Origin: Tipula vernalis
Taxonomy: Eukaryota; Arthropoda; Insecta; Diptera; Tipulidae
NCBI GenBank assembly: GCA_958295665.1
Contig: OY282558.1
Coordinates: 19,529,409 to 19,593,408, forward strand
Reading direction: 5' to 3'
DNA length: 64,000 nt
The notes beneath the pieces are model-generated. The model did not search any database. It worked only from the letters and a program-made list of their open reading frames with translations, and was not told the DNA's origin. Positions 1 to 10,298 of the stretch are shown here, one piece after another. The position numbers were made by a program, and so were the translations under genes. How positions within the stretch are numbered: the first letter of the stretch is position 1; every line of letters starts with the position of its first letter.

Positions 1-3000
1 TATTTTATTGTTTATCGATTTTTGATTAATGTTTTCAATTGGAATGTTTTGATTAATATTTTGGAGTGTTTCTGTTTTTTCTTTTAATGCTTTATCTTGT
101 GCTCTTGTTAATACTTTAATCTCTTTGTGTTTAATTCTGCTTAACGCGTCAGCATTGGTGTTTAGTTTACCCGACTTATGAACGATTTCAAAATTGTATT
201 CCGATAATTTCAAATTCCATTTTAGAATTCGATTAGGTATCTTGGTTAAATTTCCGGTAAGGGGTTTATGATCTGTTATAATAGTGAATTTCCTACCGTA
301 GAGGTAAGGCCTGAAGTTATTAACCGCCCAATAGATAGCTAACATCTCCTTTTCAATAGTGGAATAGTTCCTTTCTGATTTACCGAGTGCTCTACTTGCG
401 TAGGCTATTGGGAATTCTCCGGATTGGTAAATTTGTGATAATACCGCACCTAAACTATAGTCACTAGCATCAGTAGTTAACGTAAACGGGCGTGTCATAT
501 CTGGGTACTTAAGGATTGGGGGGTTAATTAAACTATTTTTTAATGAGGATAATGCTTTTTCACAGTCTTCTGAAAAGTTAAATATCGTGCCTTTCCGTGT
601 GAGTTTGGATAATGGTTCGGCAATTTCCGAAAATCTAGGAATGAAACGTCTGTAATACTTTGCTAATCCTAAAAATGACTGGGTTTCTTTAATATTTCGT
701 GGAGTTGGGAAGTTTTGTACGGCTTGGGTAGTGGTAGGATTTGGTTTGATACCCTCTGGGGTTATTAAATGTCCTAGGAATGTTATTTCTTTTCTTAGGA
801 ATTTGCACTTTGTGCATTGGAGTTTAAGATTATTTTCTCTGCAAATATTGAAAACTTCCGTTAACTTGGTATTATGGTCATTTAAATTTTTCCCGTAAAT
901 AATGACATCATCAAGGTATACGAATCCCTTTAAACCTTGGAACCCGCGTAGAATGTTGTTTATCATTCTTTGAAATGTCGCCTGAGAGTTCTTTAAACCA
1001 AATGGCATTCGTGTGAATTCGAAGTGGCCATAGTCCGTGCTGAAGGCTGTTTTGTAGGAGTCTTTTGGATTCATTTCGATCTGATGGTATCCACTGGCCA
1101 TATCTAATGTTGAAAAATATTGTGCGTGACCTAGTTGGTCAAGGATGTCATTAATATTTGGAAGTGGGAATGAATCACCTATTGTGATTTCATTCAATTT
1201 TCTGAAGTCTACAACTACTCGCCATTTCGGTATTCCATCTTTGTCAGGTTTTTTAGGTACTGCTAATAATGGACTGCTAAAAGGACTTATACTTGGCTGA
1301 ATTTTGCCTTCTGCTAACATATCTGCTACTTGTTTATTGATTTCATTCTTTTGTGTTTGAGGAAGTCTGTATCTTTGCATATGGATAGGTTTGGAGTCTG
1401 TATATAGGTTTATATCATGTTGTACGCCTTTTACGCTTGTTAATTTGTCGCCTTCAATATAAAATATATCCTGATATTTGAGACAGAGATCTAGTACGGT
1501 CATGTTTTCTTCTACGTTATTTGATTTGTCCAGATTTTCTGTTATTGTTTGTACTATGGTTTCTATACGGTCATTTTCTTTGCGTTGTGTAGCATTATCG
1601 ATTGGGTATTCAGTGATTATATCTATTTCTGGTTGAAAATTTTGTATTTTTGTATTGTGCGATAATGTGTTTGCTATTATGATTCTAGCTTTGTAGTTTT
1701 TTGGTTGTAGGAGCATGTGAGGAATGAATATTCCAGTCTGAATTTCGCTAGCTGAACATATGCATAATTGGTTCGTATGCGTTTGGATTTCTACCACAGT
1801 TTCGCTCCGTGCAGGTAGTTCGACTGTGTTTTTTGTAAGATTTGAGAAACTTATAAGGTTTGATCCTAATTTTAACTGATTGGTACTATATAGTATATCC
1901 ACTTTAAATTTGTCAAAGAAATCTCTACCTATTATACCGTCTTCTATAATTTGGAATTGGTTTGAAACTTTATGGAATTTGTGTTTGACTGTTAAATTAT
2001 CGTTCAATTTTAGTTCTAATATGATTGCTCCTTTGGTTGTAACTACTCCTTTACCTATTCCTGTTAAATTTACTGTATCTGTTATGTCCACATTGTAGTT
2101 TTCGATTAAATTTTCTTTTATAAGTGACACATCTGCTCCTGAATCCAATAGTAAGTTTGGTTGTTTGTTACCAACTTTAGGTGATATGGTGTCTCTATTT
2201 ATCTTGTAATTTGATGCTAGGTTTATCTTTTTTTGAGTGTTTGGAGATTGTATTTCAAAGAGTTTTTCCAAGTTATATGTTTGATTGTTATCTGTTTGAT
2301 TTGTTCTGGTGTTGATTAATTTTATCCGATGTTTGAATTTCACCTTATGTTTTCCTTTGATTTTGTTGTGTATTAATTCTATTGTTTCCTTAAATTTTGT
2401 TTTCGCAATTTTGTTGTTTATCTCTAATTTGTTTGATATTAGTTTTGTAAAAATATTTTGTTTTTGAATGAAAAATAATTTTATGTGCAAGAACATTATT
2501 CTCAATAATGATAAAATTTGAATTATATGTGTGGAAAATGCCTCGTTCTGCGACGAGTTTCCTTTCACATCATTCTCCTTTTCTTTCTTTGCTACATTTG
2601 AAATTATTTTCCGTTCTTTTTGATTTCTTATAACTAAATTATTTTGTTTCGCTTGTTTTTGGATGCTTGGACCCTTTTGATTATTTTGATTTTGGGTGTC
2701 TGGACCCTTTTGATTATTTTGATTTTGGGTGTCTGGACCCTTTTGATTATTTTGATTTTGGGTGTCTGGACCCTTTTGATTATTTTGATTTTGGGTGTCT
2801 GGACCCTTTTGATTATTTTGATTTTGGGTGTCTGGACCCTTTTGATTATTTTGATTTTGGGTGTCTGGACCCTTTTGATTATTTTGATTTTGGGTGTCTG
2901 GACCCTTTTGATTACTTTGATTTTGGGTGTCAGGACCCTTTTGATTGATTTGAATTTGGGTGTCTGGACCCTTTGCTTTTGCGAAATTTAGATACATTTC

Positions 3001-3130
3001 TGGAATGCATCCCATTTGGAGAGTATAGTTTTCATGTTCCATTTGATTGTTTTTCTGTGGTAGTTTATTATTTGTAGTGGGACCCAACTGCGGCGGCTCT
3101 CCTACTGCTGGTTGGATCCGTTGGAGTTTT
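1..3130 (-). CDS. pol: Ty3/Gypsy Pol polyprotein (protease, RT, RNase H), partial at window edge
   Basis: This is the Pol polyprotein of an LTR retrotransposon read on the minus strand. It runs off position 1, so the integrase lies outside the window. From the N-terminus it shows an 11-residue tandem repeat (2668-2975), the aspartic protease motif DSGAD (2131-2145), reverse transcriptase with active-site YLDD (907-918), then RNase H with TTDAS (about 465-480) and TDHKPL (about 270-290). The protease, RT and left-edge stretches are all in one frame and I saw no stop in the parts I translated; I did not check every codon. Pol lies in the -1 frame relative to the gag upstream, overlapping its last codons near 3102-3120, so -1 frameshifting is the likely mode of expression. 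The RT/RNase H sequence resembles the 412/mdg1 side of Ty3/Gypsy. That is a family-level inference; a phylogeny would be needed to place it. Confidence 0.9.
2668..2975 (-). repeat. 33-bp coding minisatellite within pol, about 9 units
   Basis: The plus-strand word ggaccc recurs every 33 bp from 2668 to 2965, with nearly identical sequence between occurrences. On the coding minus strand each unit encodes the 11 residues QNQNNQKGPDT, so changes in copy number keep the pol frame open. The repeat sits between the gag/pol junction and the protease, a linker region. The units at the right-hand end (from about 2920) are more diverged than the central ones, as expected for arrays that turn over internally. 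Confidence 0.95.
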
Positions 3131-4727
3131 CCGATTCATGTTGGATTGTTTGTAGATGTGGATGAGTCGAATTTTGTTGCTGGGGTATGATTTGATTTAT
3201 TCTTAATTTATTAAGTTCCTTTTCTAAGTGTTCTATGTTTTGTTGCTGTTGCGGATATCCACTCGAGTTTGATTGTCTATGTTGATAGTTGTTTTGAGTA
3301 TGATTCTGGCGAGGGTAGTCATTTGTGTTATATGATTTCTGATTAAAAAATTTGCTCCTACATTCATTGAACGTATGCCCTGTTGTTGTCTTACAGTGCG
3401 AACAGTATTTTGGTTCATAGTTCTTTCTTTGTTGAGGTTGCCTGTATTGTGTAAAGTTGTTTTGGGGTTGGGTTTGGTATCCGTTATTGTTATTGAATGT
3501 TCTCGGTATGAAATTATTTTGTGTGGTTTGCGGTGTGTTCGGTTTGTTATAGTTGTTTCCGTAACTGTTAAATTGTTGGCGTGTGCCTTGATTTGCGAAC
3601 TGTGCGTTTCGTTGCGCCGCTAACCTTGATCTACATACATTATATGTGTGGTTCGGCCTCTGGCAGTAATTGCATATTACCGGTGGTGGTCTTGTGTAGT
3701 CTGTTAGGTAGTTTGTTTGTGTTCTGGAGTTCGGTGTTATTTCCTGTAGTTGGGGTTCTATATTTATTGTTAAAAGTAGCATTTGTTCTATTGTTTCTGT
3801 TTCGTCTAAGATCTCTTCCACGGTTTTTGCTCTGTGAGTCGCTATCTTTTCTTTGAGTATTATGTTATTTAGACCTCTTTTGAATATTTGGATTGCCGTA
3901 TCATTTAGATATTCCGTGTAGGTGTTATCTATGTCTTTCCGCTTGTATTTGTTCATATATCCTTTTTTATATTGGTCTAGTGCCTCGCATAGTCTGTATC
4001 CGAAACATCGGACTGTCTCTCCGTATTTCTGTTTTGTTTCGAGAAAACCCTTTTGTAGCTCTTCTAGACTACTCACTTTAGTGTACATTTCCGCCAATAT
4101 TTTCTTGAGTGTTTCATAGTTGTCTATTTGCCTTTTGTTTATCCTCGCGTAGGCTTCACCTGCCAGCCGTAGTTTTATGCATCTGTTGAATACCTCTTTG
4201 TGCTCTTTTGTTTCTAAGCTGCTGTATATGTTGTCTGCAGAGTTTATGAATCTGCTCAACTCATTTTGGTTCTGTGCCATGTTCTCACCGTTGAATTCTG
4301 GGATGTAGTTGATTACATCTTTTTGTATTTGTTGTGCGTTCATGTTCGTGTTTTGGTTTTTGTCTTTTATTTCTTCTTTGTGGTGGGTGTCCGTTTGGAT
4401 TACTTTTTGGGTTGTGGTTTGCGTGTCAGTGGTTTCTGTTGTCGTTTTTGGTTTGTAAGGTCTTGTTGGGATGTTTGGTATGTCTCCTACTATGTCTTTT
4501 AGTTTTAGTCTTTTGTTGCTTTCAGTTGTTTTTGTTGTCTGTTTTTCGTCTTCCGTTGTGGGCTTATTTTTGTTGTGGGTCTTGTGAACTTGTGGTATTC
4601 CTTGATTGTTGGACTGCTGCTTTATTGGTGAGTGTGGTAATTCTGACGATTTCTTAATTATTTCTTCTTGCGCAGTTTCTTGTTTTACTTCTGCTGATGG
4701 TACTTCGGCTGATGCTGGCGTGTTCAT
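3102..4727 (-). CDS. gag: Ty3/Gypsy Gag polyprotein (541 aa, two zinc knuckles)
   Basis: Gag is the structural protein that packages element RNA into cytoplasmic virus-like particles. The frame is intact from an ATG at 4727 to a TAG at 3102-3104. The first 130 residues are rich in T, K, Q and E and look disordered. The middle (about residues 130-330) contains the capsid-like helical region with IPEFNGENMAQNQNELSRFI. The C-terminal third is N/Q-rich and carries two zinc knuckles: CNYCQRPNHTYNVC with canonical CX2CX4HX4C spacing, and CSHCKTTTGHTFNEC with one extra residue before the histidine (CX2CX5HX4C). Pol follows in the -1 frame. With the open pol, this is one of the least damaged element copies in the window. 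Confidence 0.92.
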   Translation of the reverse strand: MNTPASAEVPSAEVKQETAQEEIIKKSSELPHSPIKQQSNNQGIPQVHKTHNKNKPTTEDEKQTTKTTESNKRLKLKDIVGDIPNIPTRPYKPKTTTETTDTQTTTQKVIQTDTHHKEEIKDKNQNTNMNAQQIQKDVINYIPEFNGENMAQNQNELSRFINSADNIYSSLETKEHKEVFNRCIKLRLAGEAYARINKRQIDNYETLKKILAEMYTKVSSLEELQKGFLETKQKYGETVRCFGYRLCEALDQYKKGYMNKYKRKDIDNTYTEYLNDTAIQIFKRGLNNIILKEKIATHRAKTVEEILDETETIEQMLLLTINIEPQLQEITPNSRTQTNYLTDYTRPPPVICNYCQRPNHTYNVCRSRLAAQRNAQFANQGTRQQFNSYGNNYNKPNTPQTTQNNFIPRTFNNNNGYQTQPQNNFTQYRQPQQRKNYEPKYCSHCKTTTGHTFNECRSKFFNQKSYNTNDYPRQNHTQNNYQHRQSNSSGYPQQQQNIEHLEKELNKLRINQIIPQQQNSTHPHLQTIQHESENSNGSNQQ

Positions 4728-4860
4728 GTGGTTTACACTTTCACTTTTGTATTTTTGATGTGTTTATCGAAACAGTAATTTTTCCCGGTTTTCAGATTTT
4801 TCGGATTAGAGGTTATTGCCTATTCCTAACTTTGTTCTTATTAACTAATCGCTACAGGAC

Positions 4861-4876
4861 GATTTCTACAGCGCCA
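4861..4876 (-). promoter_or_regulatory. candidate primer-binding site of the left-edge Ty3/Gypsy element
   Basis: The minus strand reads TGGCGCTGTAGAAATC, beginning with the TGG that pairs with the CCA end of a tRNA, about 150 nt upstream of the gag ATG. Related insect elements use PBSs starting TGGCGC. I could not match the following bases to a particular tRNA, and the 3' LTR lies outside the window, so the LTR boundary cannot be confirmed by comparison. Confidence 0.35.
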
Positions 4877-5377
4877 TTTATATTGTATATGTTGTATTAT
4901 ATTTAGCTACTTTAGCATACAGTGTCGATTTATTGTATGTTTATTTGGTCGATTTATTGTACTTTATTTTGGATTGTGTCAATTTATTTGTATGTATGGT
5001 TTTCTGTTTAATGTCGCTTTTGTCGAATTATGCAATAGTTTCGAGCTTACCTCTGGTGGGGGCTATTACCGAAACTATTGTTTGTTCGACTTGGTAATGG
5101 GAGAATGCAGATTTCTGCACGATGTTAGTTAAAACTATTCGGATATTCGAAGAGACAAGTAAGTCATGGGTGAGTATGTGCGTACGCACTTTTTTATCAC
5201 CCTCTACGCTTTGCCGTGCGTAGATTAAGCTTAAATGTCCTTCGAACCTTTTTTGGATAAGTGTTAGTAGGTTGGTTGAGATGTTGTATACTTACATAGA
5301 TGATGAAATTGTGTAGATGCTCGGCTGGTTTATCTCCGTTTAAATTAGACTGCGTGTTATATTGAAATTGACTAAGA

Positions 5378-5521
5378 CTTTATTTATAATTTAACTGTTT
5401 TATATATTTAATTAGACTGAGATTGCTTTATTTATAATTTAACTGTTTTATATATTTAATTATACTGACAGTGCTTTATTTATAATTTAACTGTTTTATA
5501 TATTTAATTAGACTGACTGAG
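5378..5521. repeat. three tandem 48-bp units
   Basis: Three consecutive 48-bp units begin at 5378, 5426 and 5474. Each starts ctttatttataatttaactg and ends with an attaNactga-type segment. They differ at only a few positions. Flanking sequence at 5350-5370 and 5521-5545 (attgaaat..gactgag) resembles the unit ends, which suggests a larger degenerate repeat field. Confidence 0.95.
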
Positions 5522-5744
5522 TGTTGTATTGAAATAGACTGAGAGACTTACATCAAATTTTGTTTGTTTATATACTAATTTTGTTATTACTTTACACTAA
5601 CAATTTTGATGATAGAGGAAAGGTTTGCTATTTCAGTACTTTGATAAAAAATATATTTTCGCTAATTTGTTAAAAACTTCGGTTTTGGTTTTCATAATTT
5701 TGATGTGTTAGAATAATTGTTTCAGCAATTTTTATATTTTGTCG

Positions 5745-5873
5745 GTGTAATTCAATGTCTTGTAATTTAATGTATTATGGTTTTGTTTGTGTAATTCAGT
5801 GTGTTATGATTTTGTTTGTGTAATTTAATGTATTATGGTTTTGTTTGTGTAATTCAGCGTATTATAATGTTCT
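5745..5873. repeat. degenerate 29-bp tandem repeat, about 4 units
   Basis: The segment gtgtaattcagtgtgttatg, followed by gttttgttt or attttgttt, recurs at 29-bp spacing about four times. The units alternate between ttcag and tttaa variants. It is AT-rich and non-coding. Confidence 0.8.
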
Positions 5874-6156
5874 ATATTTTATTTTGCTAACTTGCATATT
5901 TAAATTTTATTTTCTTTATACATTTTATATTGGAATCGCTCAACTGTAATATTCGCCTAAATGTTTGGTTTTGTATTCAAGTTTAATTTATATGTATACA
6001 GTTTGGTTTGTTTATTCATAATTTTTCTGTACAATTTCGTGTTGTTGTTTTAGTTTTATCGAAAGAATGTTATTACGCTAATTTGTCTTTTTTTTGTTGT
6101 TGGGGATTCTTATATGGAATGTGTAAAGAATGATTACTATTACGTTTTGTTTTTAA

Positions 6157-8049
6157 TATGGGATAAAAATTGTGTTAATTCAAGGTCGGATATACAACAA
6201 TATTGAACGTAATAAATTTATCTTTGGGTCACAGTTAAATAATTACGTTTCGTCTTGTTATTTTGAGCCTATAACTGCTTCGGAAATTATTATTGAAATT
6301 AATAATTTAAAAAACAAACGATCTAAAGGTGCTGATGGAATTGATAACTTGGTTGTTAAAAACTGCGCTTGGTACTTAGTGGATGTTTTAAAATTCTTGT
6401 ATAATCTGAGCCTTGATAATGGAATTTTTCCAAATAATTTAAAATTGGCAATTGTAATTCCAATATTCAAAAAAGGCGATGAATTACAGCTGAACAATTA
6501 TAGGCCGATTTCTCTACTAAGCACCGTAGCTAAAGTCTTTGAGAAACTAATAAAACGTCGGTTAGTGCATTATCTTGATAAAGTTAATTTTTTACACAAT
6601 AAACAATATGGTTTTACTGCTGGTAAATCCACTGAAGAAGCACTAATTGATTTCCTTAGTCAGATATTTACAGCTATGAACAGTTCGCAAAAGCCTACAG
6701 CATTGTTTGTTGACATTTCTAAAGCTTTCGATGTAGTCAACCATGAAATAATGCTAGCTAAACTATGTAATATTGGTATTCGAGGCACAATTCTAGATTG
6801 GTTTACAAGTTACCTTCAAAATCGGCGTCAAATTGTTAGAATAGGCGAAACATTAAGTAACCCAGGTGCTGTTAGGTGTGGCGTCCCTCAAGGATCTGTT
6901 TTGGGTCCATTATTATTTTTGATTTATTTTAATTCGATTTTTGACGTTGATTTCATAGGAAATCCCACTGCTTTTGCTGATGATTTGGCCCTTAGCTACG
7001 CTATTCCTATGACTGATAGTACTTGGGAAATTAGTCGTATTCTTGAAAAGGATCTGGACAGCCTAAGTCAATGGTTTTATCATAATCGGCTTATTGTTAG
7101 CGACAAATCAAAACTCATGCATTTTGGGCGAAGAGATGCGGTTTCCCTAGCGCACCCTCAAACGTACCACACGTATTCATGCGATAGAAATCTATGCTCG
7201 CCTCAGTGTTTTGTGCTTGAGCTGGTACATGAATTTAAATATCTGGGTTTAACAATAGATTCACTACTTAACTGGAAGTCACACATCAATAATACTAGGA
7301 AAAGCGTAATCTGGGCCATTCATAAATTCTATAATCTTAGCAAAATTTGCCCAAGGGTTACATTAAGGAAATTATACCATGCTCTAGTAGAATCAATAGT
7401 AATGTATGGCATATCCAGTTGGGGTGGTACTTATTTTACTAATATTGAGGATCTGTATATCGCACAAAAAAGAATCATTAAATTAATTTACAAGCGCCCT
7501 CAGACAACACCAACAGTTCCGTTGTTTCGTGAACTAAATTTATTACCATTTAGATATCTCTATATTTATAAAGTCCTCAAAATGTTTTTTAATCGAAGTA
7601 ACAGTTTTCACAATCGAACTGTAAGCATATATAATACGAGAAAGCCAAATAACTTTGCCGGCGTTCGTTGCAATAGCGAAAAATTTAGAAGATTCTATCT
7701 TTATATGGCTACATTCTTTTTCCACATGTTACCTAACGATATTAAAAGTCTAAGCAATGTGCGGAAATACAAATTAAAACGTGAAATTCGATCCTGGCTG
7801 CTCGGTTTAGATAACATTGAGCAATACTTTTAGTGGTGCAATTGAATTATTGTATGTCAAATGATACTAAATTTGAGCTTGTTATTGTATGTTAAAAAAA
7901 GTTGTATTAGTTTAATTTTGTTGAATTGTATAATTGTTGCTCCACCACAGATTTTAATATAAATCTAATGGAGCTTTACTTTATTTCTAATTTGCAATAA
8001 TTGTTTTTCTTTAATATATGTATATAAATAAACTGAAATAAAGATAAAT

Positions 8050-8082
<33 letters not shown>
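6157..8082 (+). mobile_element. 5'-truncated non-LTR retrotransposon (CR1/L2-like) with (AAT)n tail
   Basis: The element starts in the linker between endonuclease and RT: an in-frame stop lies at 6154-6156 and no endonuclease is present, so it is 5'-truncated as usual for target-primed insertions. It contains the RT frame 6172-7833, a 3' UTR of roughly 215 bp with aataaa near 8026, and a (TAA)n/(AAT)n tail at 8050-8080. Immediately after the tail, BEL/Pao coding sequence begins, so the LINE probably inserted into, or next to a deleted part of, that BEL element. I could not identify a target duplication. Confidence 0.85.
6172..7833 (+). CDS. LINE reverse transcriptase (ORF2 C-terminal part, 553 aa)
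   Basis: This is the RT and C-terminal region of a non-LTR ORF2 protein, which copies element RNA at a nicked chromosomal site. Motifs in order: KGADGIDNL (about residue 52), NNYRPISLLSTVAKVFEKL (about 105), LFVDISKAFDVVNHE with the first catalytic Asp (about 180), GVPQGSVLGPLLFLIYFNSI (about 240), FADDLALS with the catalytic DD (about 270), and FKYLGLTIDSLLNWKSHI in the thumb (about 355). The frame is uninterrupted, unlike most elements here. The annotated start is a GTG near the truncation, not a biological start. The motif wording resembles CR1/L2-type LINEs; the clade is tentative. Confidence 0.88.
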   Translation: MLIQGRIYNNIERNKFIFGSQLNNYVSSCYFEPITASEIIIEINNLKNKRSKGADGIDNLVVKNCAWYLVDVLKFLYNLSLDNGIFPNNLKLAIVIPIFKKGDELQLNNYRPISLLSTVAKVFEKLIKRRLVHYLDKVNFLHNKQYGFTAGKSTEEALIDFLSQIFTAMNSSQKPTALFVDISKAFDVVNHEIMLAKLCNIGIRGTILDWFTSYLQNRRQIVRIGETLSNPGAVRCGVPQGSVLGPLLFLIYFNSIFDVDFIGNPTAFADDLALSYAIPMTDSTWEISRILEKDLDSLSQWFYHNRLIVSDKSKLMHFGRRDAVSLAHPQTYHTYSCDRNLCSPQCFVLELVHEFKYLGLTIDSLLNWKSHINNTRKSVIWAIHKFYNLSKICPRVTLRKLYHALVESIVMYGISSWGGTYFTNIEDLYIAQKRIIKLIYKRPQTTPTVPLFRELNLLPFRYLYIYKVLKMFFNRSNSFHNRTVSIYNTRKPNNFAGVRCNSEKFRRFYLYMATFFFHMLPNDIKSLSNVRKYKLKREIRSWLLGLDNIEQYF

Positions 8083-8084
<2 letters not shown>

Positions 8085-8085
<1 letters not shown>

Positions 8086-8570
8086 TTGGTAAATTTACGA
8101 CAATGGTGGCAGGGCCCAGAATGGCTGCAAAAGACTAATTTGGTTTACCAGTCTCAAATTAAAGAAGATCGTCGTGCAGAACTCGTAAGCGAAGAACGAA
8201 AGAGAAGTAAACTGCTCGTCCGAAAACCAAGAAGATATCTTTGATCGATTGCTGCAAATGATTTCATCATATACCAAGCTGGTTCGTGTCGTCGCCTATG
8301 TCTTACGGTTTATTAGAAACGTGCGTTTACCAAAGACTGTAAGAGTTTTATGTTATCTCGATGTAGACGAAATACTTAACGCCAGAAACTCCATCATACG
8401 GTATGTGCAGAGAGAGTCATTTGGCCAGGAGATCGATTGTTTGCTGAAAGGGGCAGAAATAAAAAAAACTAGCGATATTCTGTCATTGGCGCCGTTTGCA
8501 GATGCGAATGGTATTTTGAGGGTTGGCGGTAGACTGAGGCATTCAGATTGTCAATATAACTACAAGCATC
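8085..8570 (+). pseudogene. pol: BEL/Pao Pol fragment (RNase H to integrase linker)
   Basis: The segment starts in frame with LRQWWQGPEWLQ (near 8095), a motif typical of BEL/Pao Pol just after RNase H. A frameshift near 8215 moves the reading into the frame of 8249-8570, which contains SSYTKLVRVVAYVLRFI and then LSLAPFADANGILRVGGRL, the conserved linker before integrase. The frame stops being BEL at 8570, where a 1,728-bp insertion begins. Removing that insertion and one CATC copy joins YKH to the PVILPRGH that begins at 10302, in frame. Gag, protease, RT and the 5' LTR of this copy are not in the window. Confidence 0.85.
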
Positions 8571-9679
8571 TGTTACGCGACTCTATGTGCGGCCAACACG
8601 TTCTGGTTGGATAGTACTCAGTGGATAATGGGAGGTTCGTTGCCGCCATACTTACTGTGAGACGCTACAAAAACTTACGTGTTGAAATACGAAATGAAAA
8701 TTAATGACAAAAAAACATAGGTTCACTAATGACTCACGAATCGACACACCACCATCATTAAATTAAAAGAAATTATTCCATGTTAATTATGAACATAAAA
8801 CATTTTTATTCATTAAGTAGATTTGGAAAATGCATTTATGACAGAAAATTGCGAGAGGAAATAGTGGTTTACTAATTTCTAATTAATCAATAATAATTAT
8901 AATAAAAATAAAAAAAAAATGAGAATGTGTGTGTGTTCCACAAGATTAATACGCTGTCAAAAATGCGTATATTTATATAATATAAAAACTCACCCGTAAA
9001 ATTTCCAAGGGTACCCGTGGCTCCTCTTACGATGGTATTTCTGAAAAAAAAATCTGGTGCCAACACACTCACTTACACACACAATTTTGGATTTACTTTT
9101 GAATTTAATTTACGTTAGAATTTTTTTTTTTTTTTTTTTTTATTAAATATAAGAAAATATGCTAAGAAATGCAAATAAAAATGAAAATAAAAAAAAACCA
9201 CAATAGAAAGTAGTTAATATATAACAATACACTACATCTAATAGATTTTCTTAAATTAAATAGATTTTTCACAGCACAGTCACTGTAAGCACATAGCTAT
9301 TCCCGCTATTCTTAAAAATGTTTTTTTTTATTTTACTTTGATTTCACCACTCTAGGTTAATAATCCATGTAGCTGTGAATTTTCTGTAGGGTGATAATTT
9401 GGGATTTTCAAGTCTATCCATATAACCTGAGGCCCCGCTAACTCCCTTCCAACCCACGGAATATACCGACAAGGATTTCTATTTTACGGAACTTATTCAG
9501 CTGATCTGATTTCCAAAGGAAAGGAAAAATAAATTGTTAAAAAATATTCCAAATCCACTTTGAAAAAAAAATATGCACCAAAGGAACAATTTCTTACCGC
9601 AAATATATTGCGTCCCCGATACACACGATCGATTCGATAGCCAATTTGTACAATTTTATTCACTTGGCCGGTATTTATT

Positions 9680-9759
<80 letters not shown>

Positions 9760-10298
9760 TATATTGAAATAGTGCGTTGGCTATTATTTAAATGAACTGA
9801 ACGCGGTGGCCTCTCTTAAACAATTAGCTCTACAATTTGATTTTATTTTCCACTTACTTATGTACATAGCTATTATATACATTTAATTCAAATATTATAC
9901 TATGTATACACGCACCGAAATTACATGAGTCATGTTATGTACAAAAATGCAGCTATCCCATCATCCCATACAATGTACAGTGTAATACCCGTAAGATTTA
10001 CCAATACTCAGATTTACCTAAAAGTTGACAAATTCTCTTCGCGGTGTTTGGTAACAAATACAATTGTATTGAGAAATGGGAAAAATAAATTTATATAAGT
10101 CATAAAATAAAATAAAATTTTGGAAACAAACAACAAAACTCAACTTTATTTGGACTAAATAATTCTGCCATACCATAACAACAACAACACAAAAATATTT
10201 GTAAGTTATAGAAGTATACCCCCTCATACGTTAATATTGAACGAATTGCTCTGAAAAATGTACTCGTCAATTTTAGCAATATATATACAGCCGTTACA
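8571..10298. mobile_element. probable solo LTR (1,728 bp, TG...CA) inserted in BEL pol
   Basis: The insertion starts TGTTACGCGACTC at 8571 and ends CCGTTACA at 10298. It is flanked by the 4-bp duplication CATC (8567-8570 and 10299-10302), and the BEL reading frame resumes exactly across it. TG...CA termini with a 4-bp duplication match Ty3/Gypsy integration. No protein is encoded; it contains a poly-T run (9121-9142), a long (TA)n run (9692-9750) and AT-rich sequence. A single long LTR left by LTR-LTR recombination is the simplest reading. A non-autonomous element with unrecognised internal structure is the alternative. Confidence 0.75.
9680..9760. repeat. (TA)n microsatellite followed by T10
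   Basis: About 30 TA dinucleotides with a short (TACA) interruption at the left edge, followed by ten T. It lies inside the 8571-10298 insertion. Confidence 0.97.

Larger units (their letters stand above)
4877..6155. other. AT-rich leader/5' LTR-like region of the left-edge Gypsy element, with no gene
   Basis: No supported coding sequence. If the PBS at 4861-4876 is right, the 5' LTR starts at 4877 and extends rightwards for an unknown distance. The segment 5040-5090 contains an imperfect 11-bp inverted repeat (CAATAGTTTCG at one side, CGAAACTATTG at the other). Two short tandem repeats follow at 5378-5521 and 5745-5870. The right side ends at the 5' truncation point of the LINE that begins near 6157. 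Confidence 0.4.

Noticed and set aside
2644..2991. Plus-strand frames encoding VWTLLIILILG and DPFDYFDFGCL repeats
   Set aside because: These are antisense readings of the 33-bp minisatellite whose sense frame is the minus-strand pol.
3375..4906. Several hydrophobic plus-strand frames opposite gag
   Set aside because: They are shadows of the minus-strand Gag frame, rich in F/L/V as expected from antisense of K/N/Q-rich codons.
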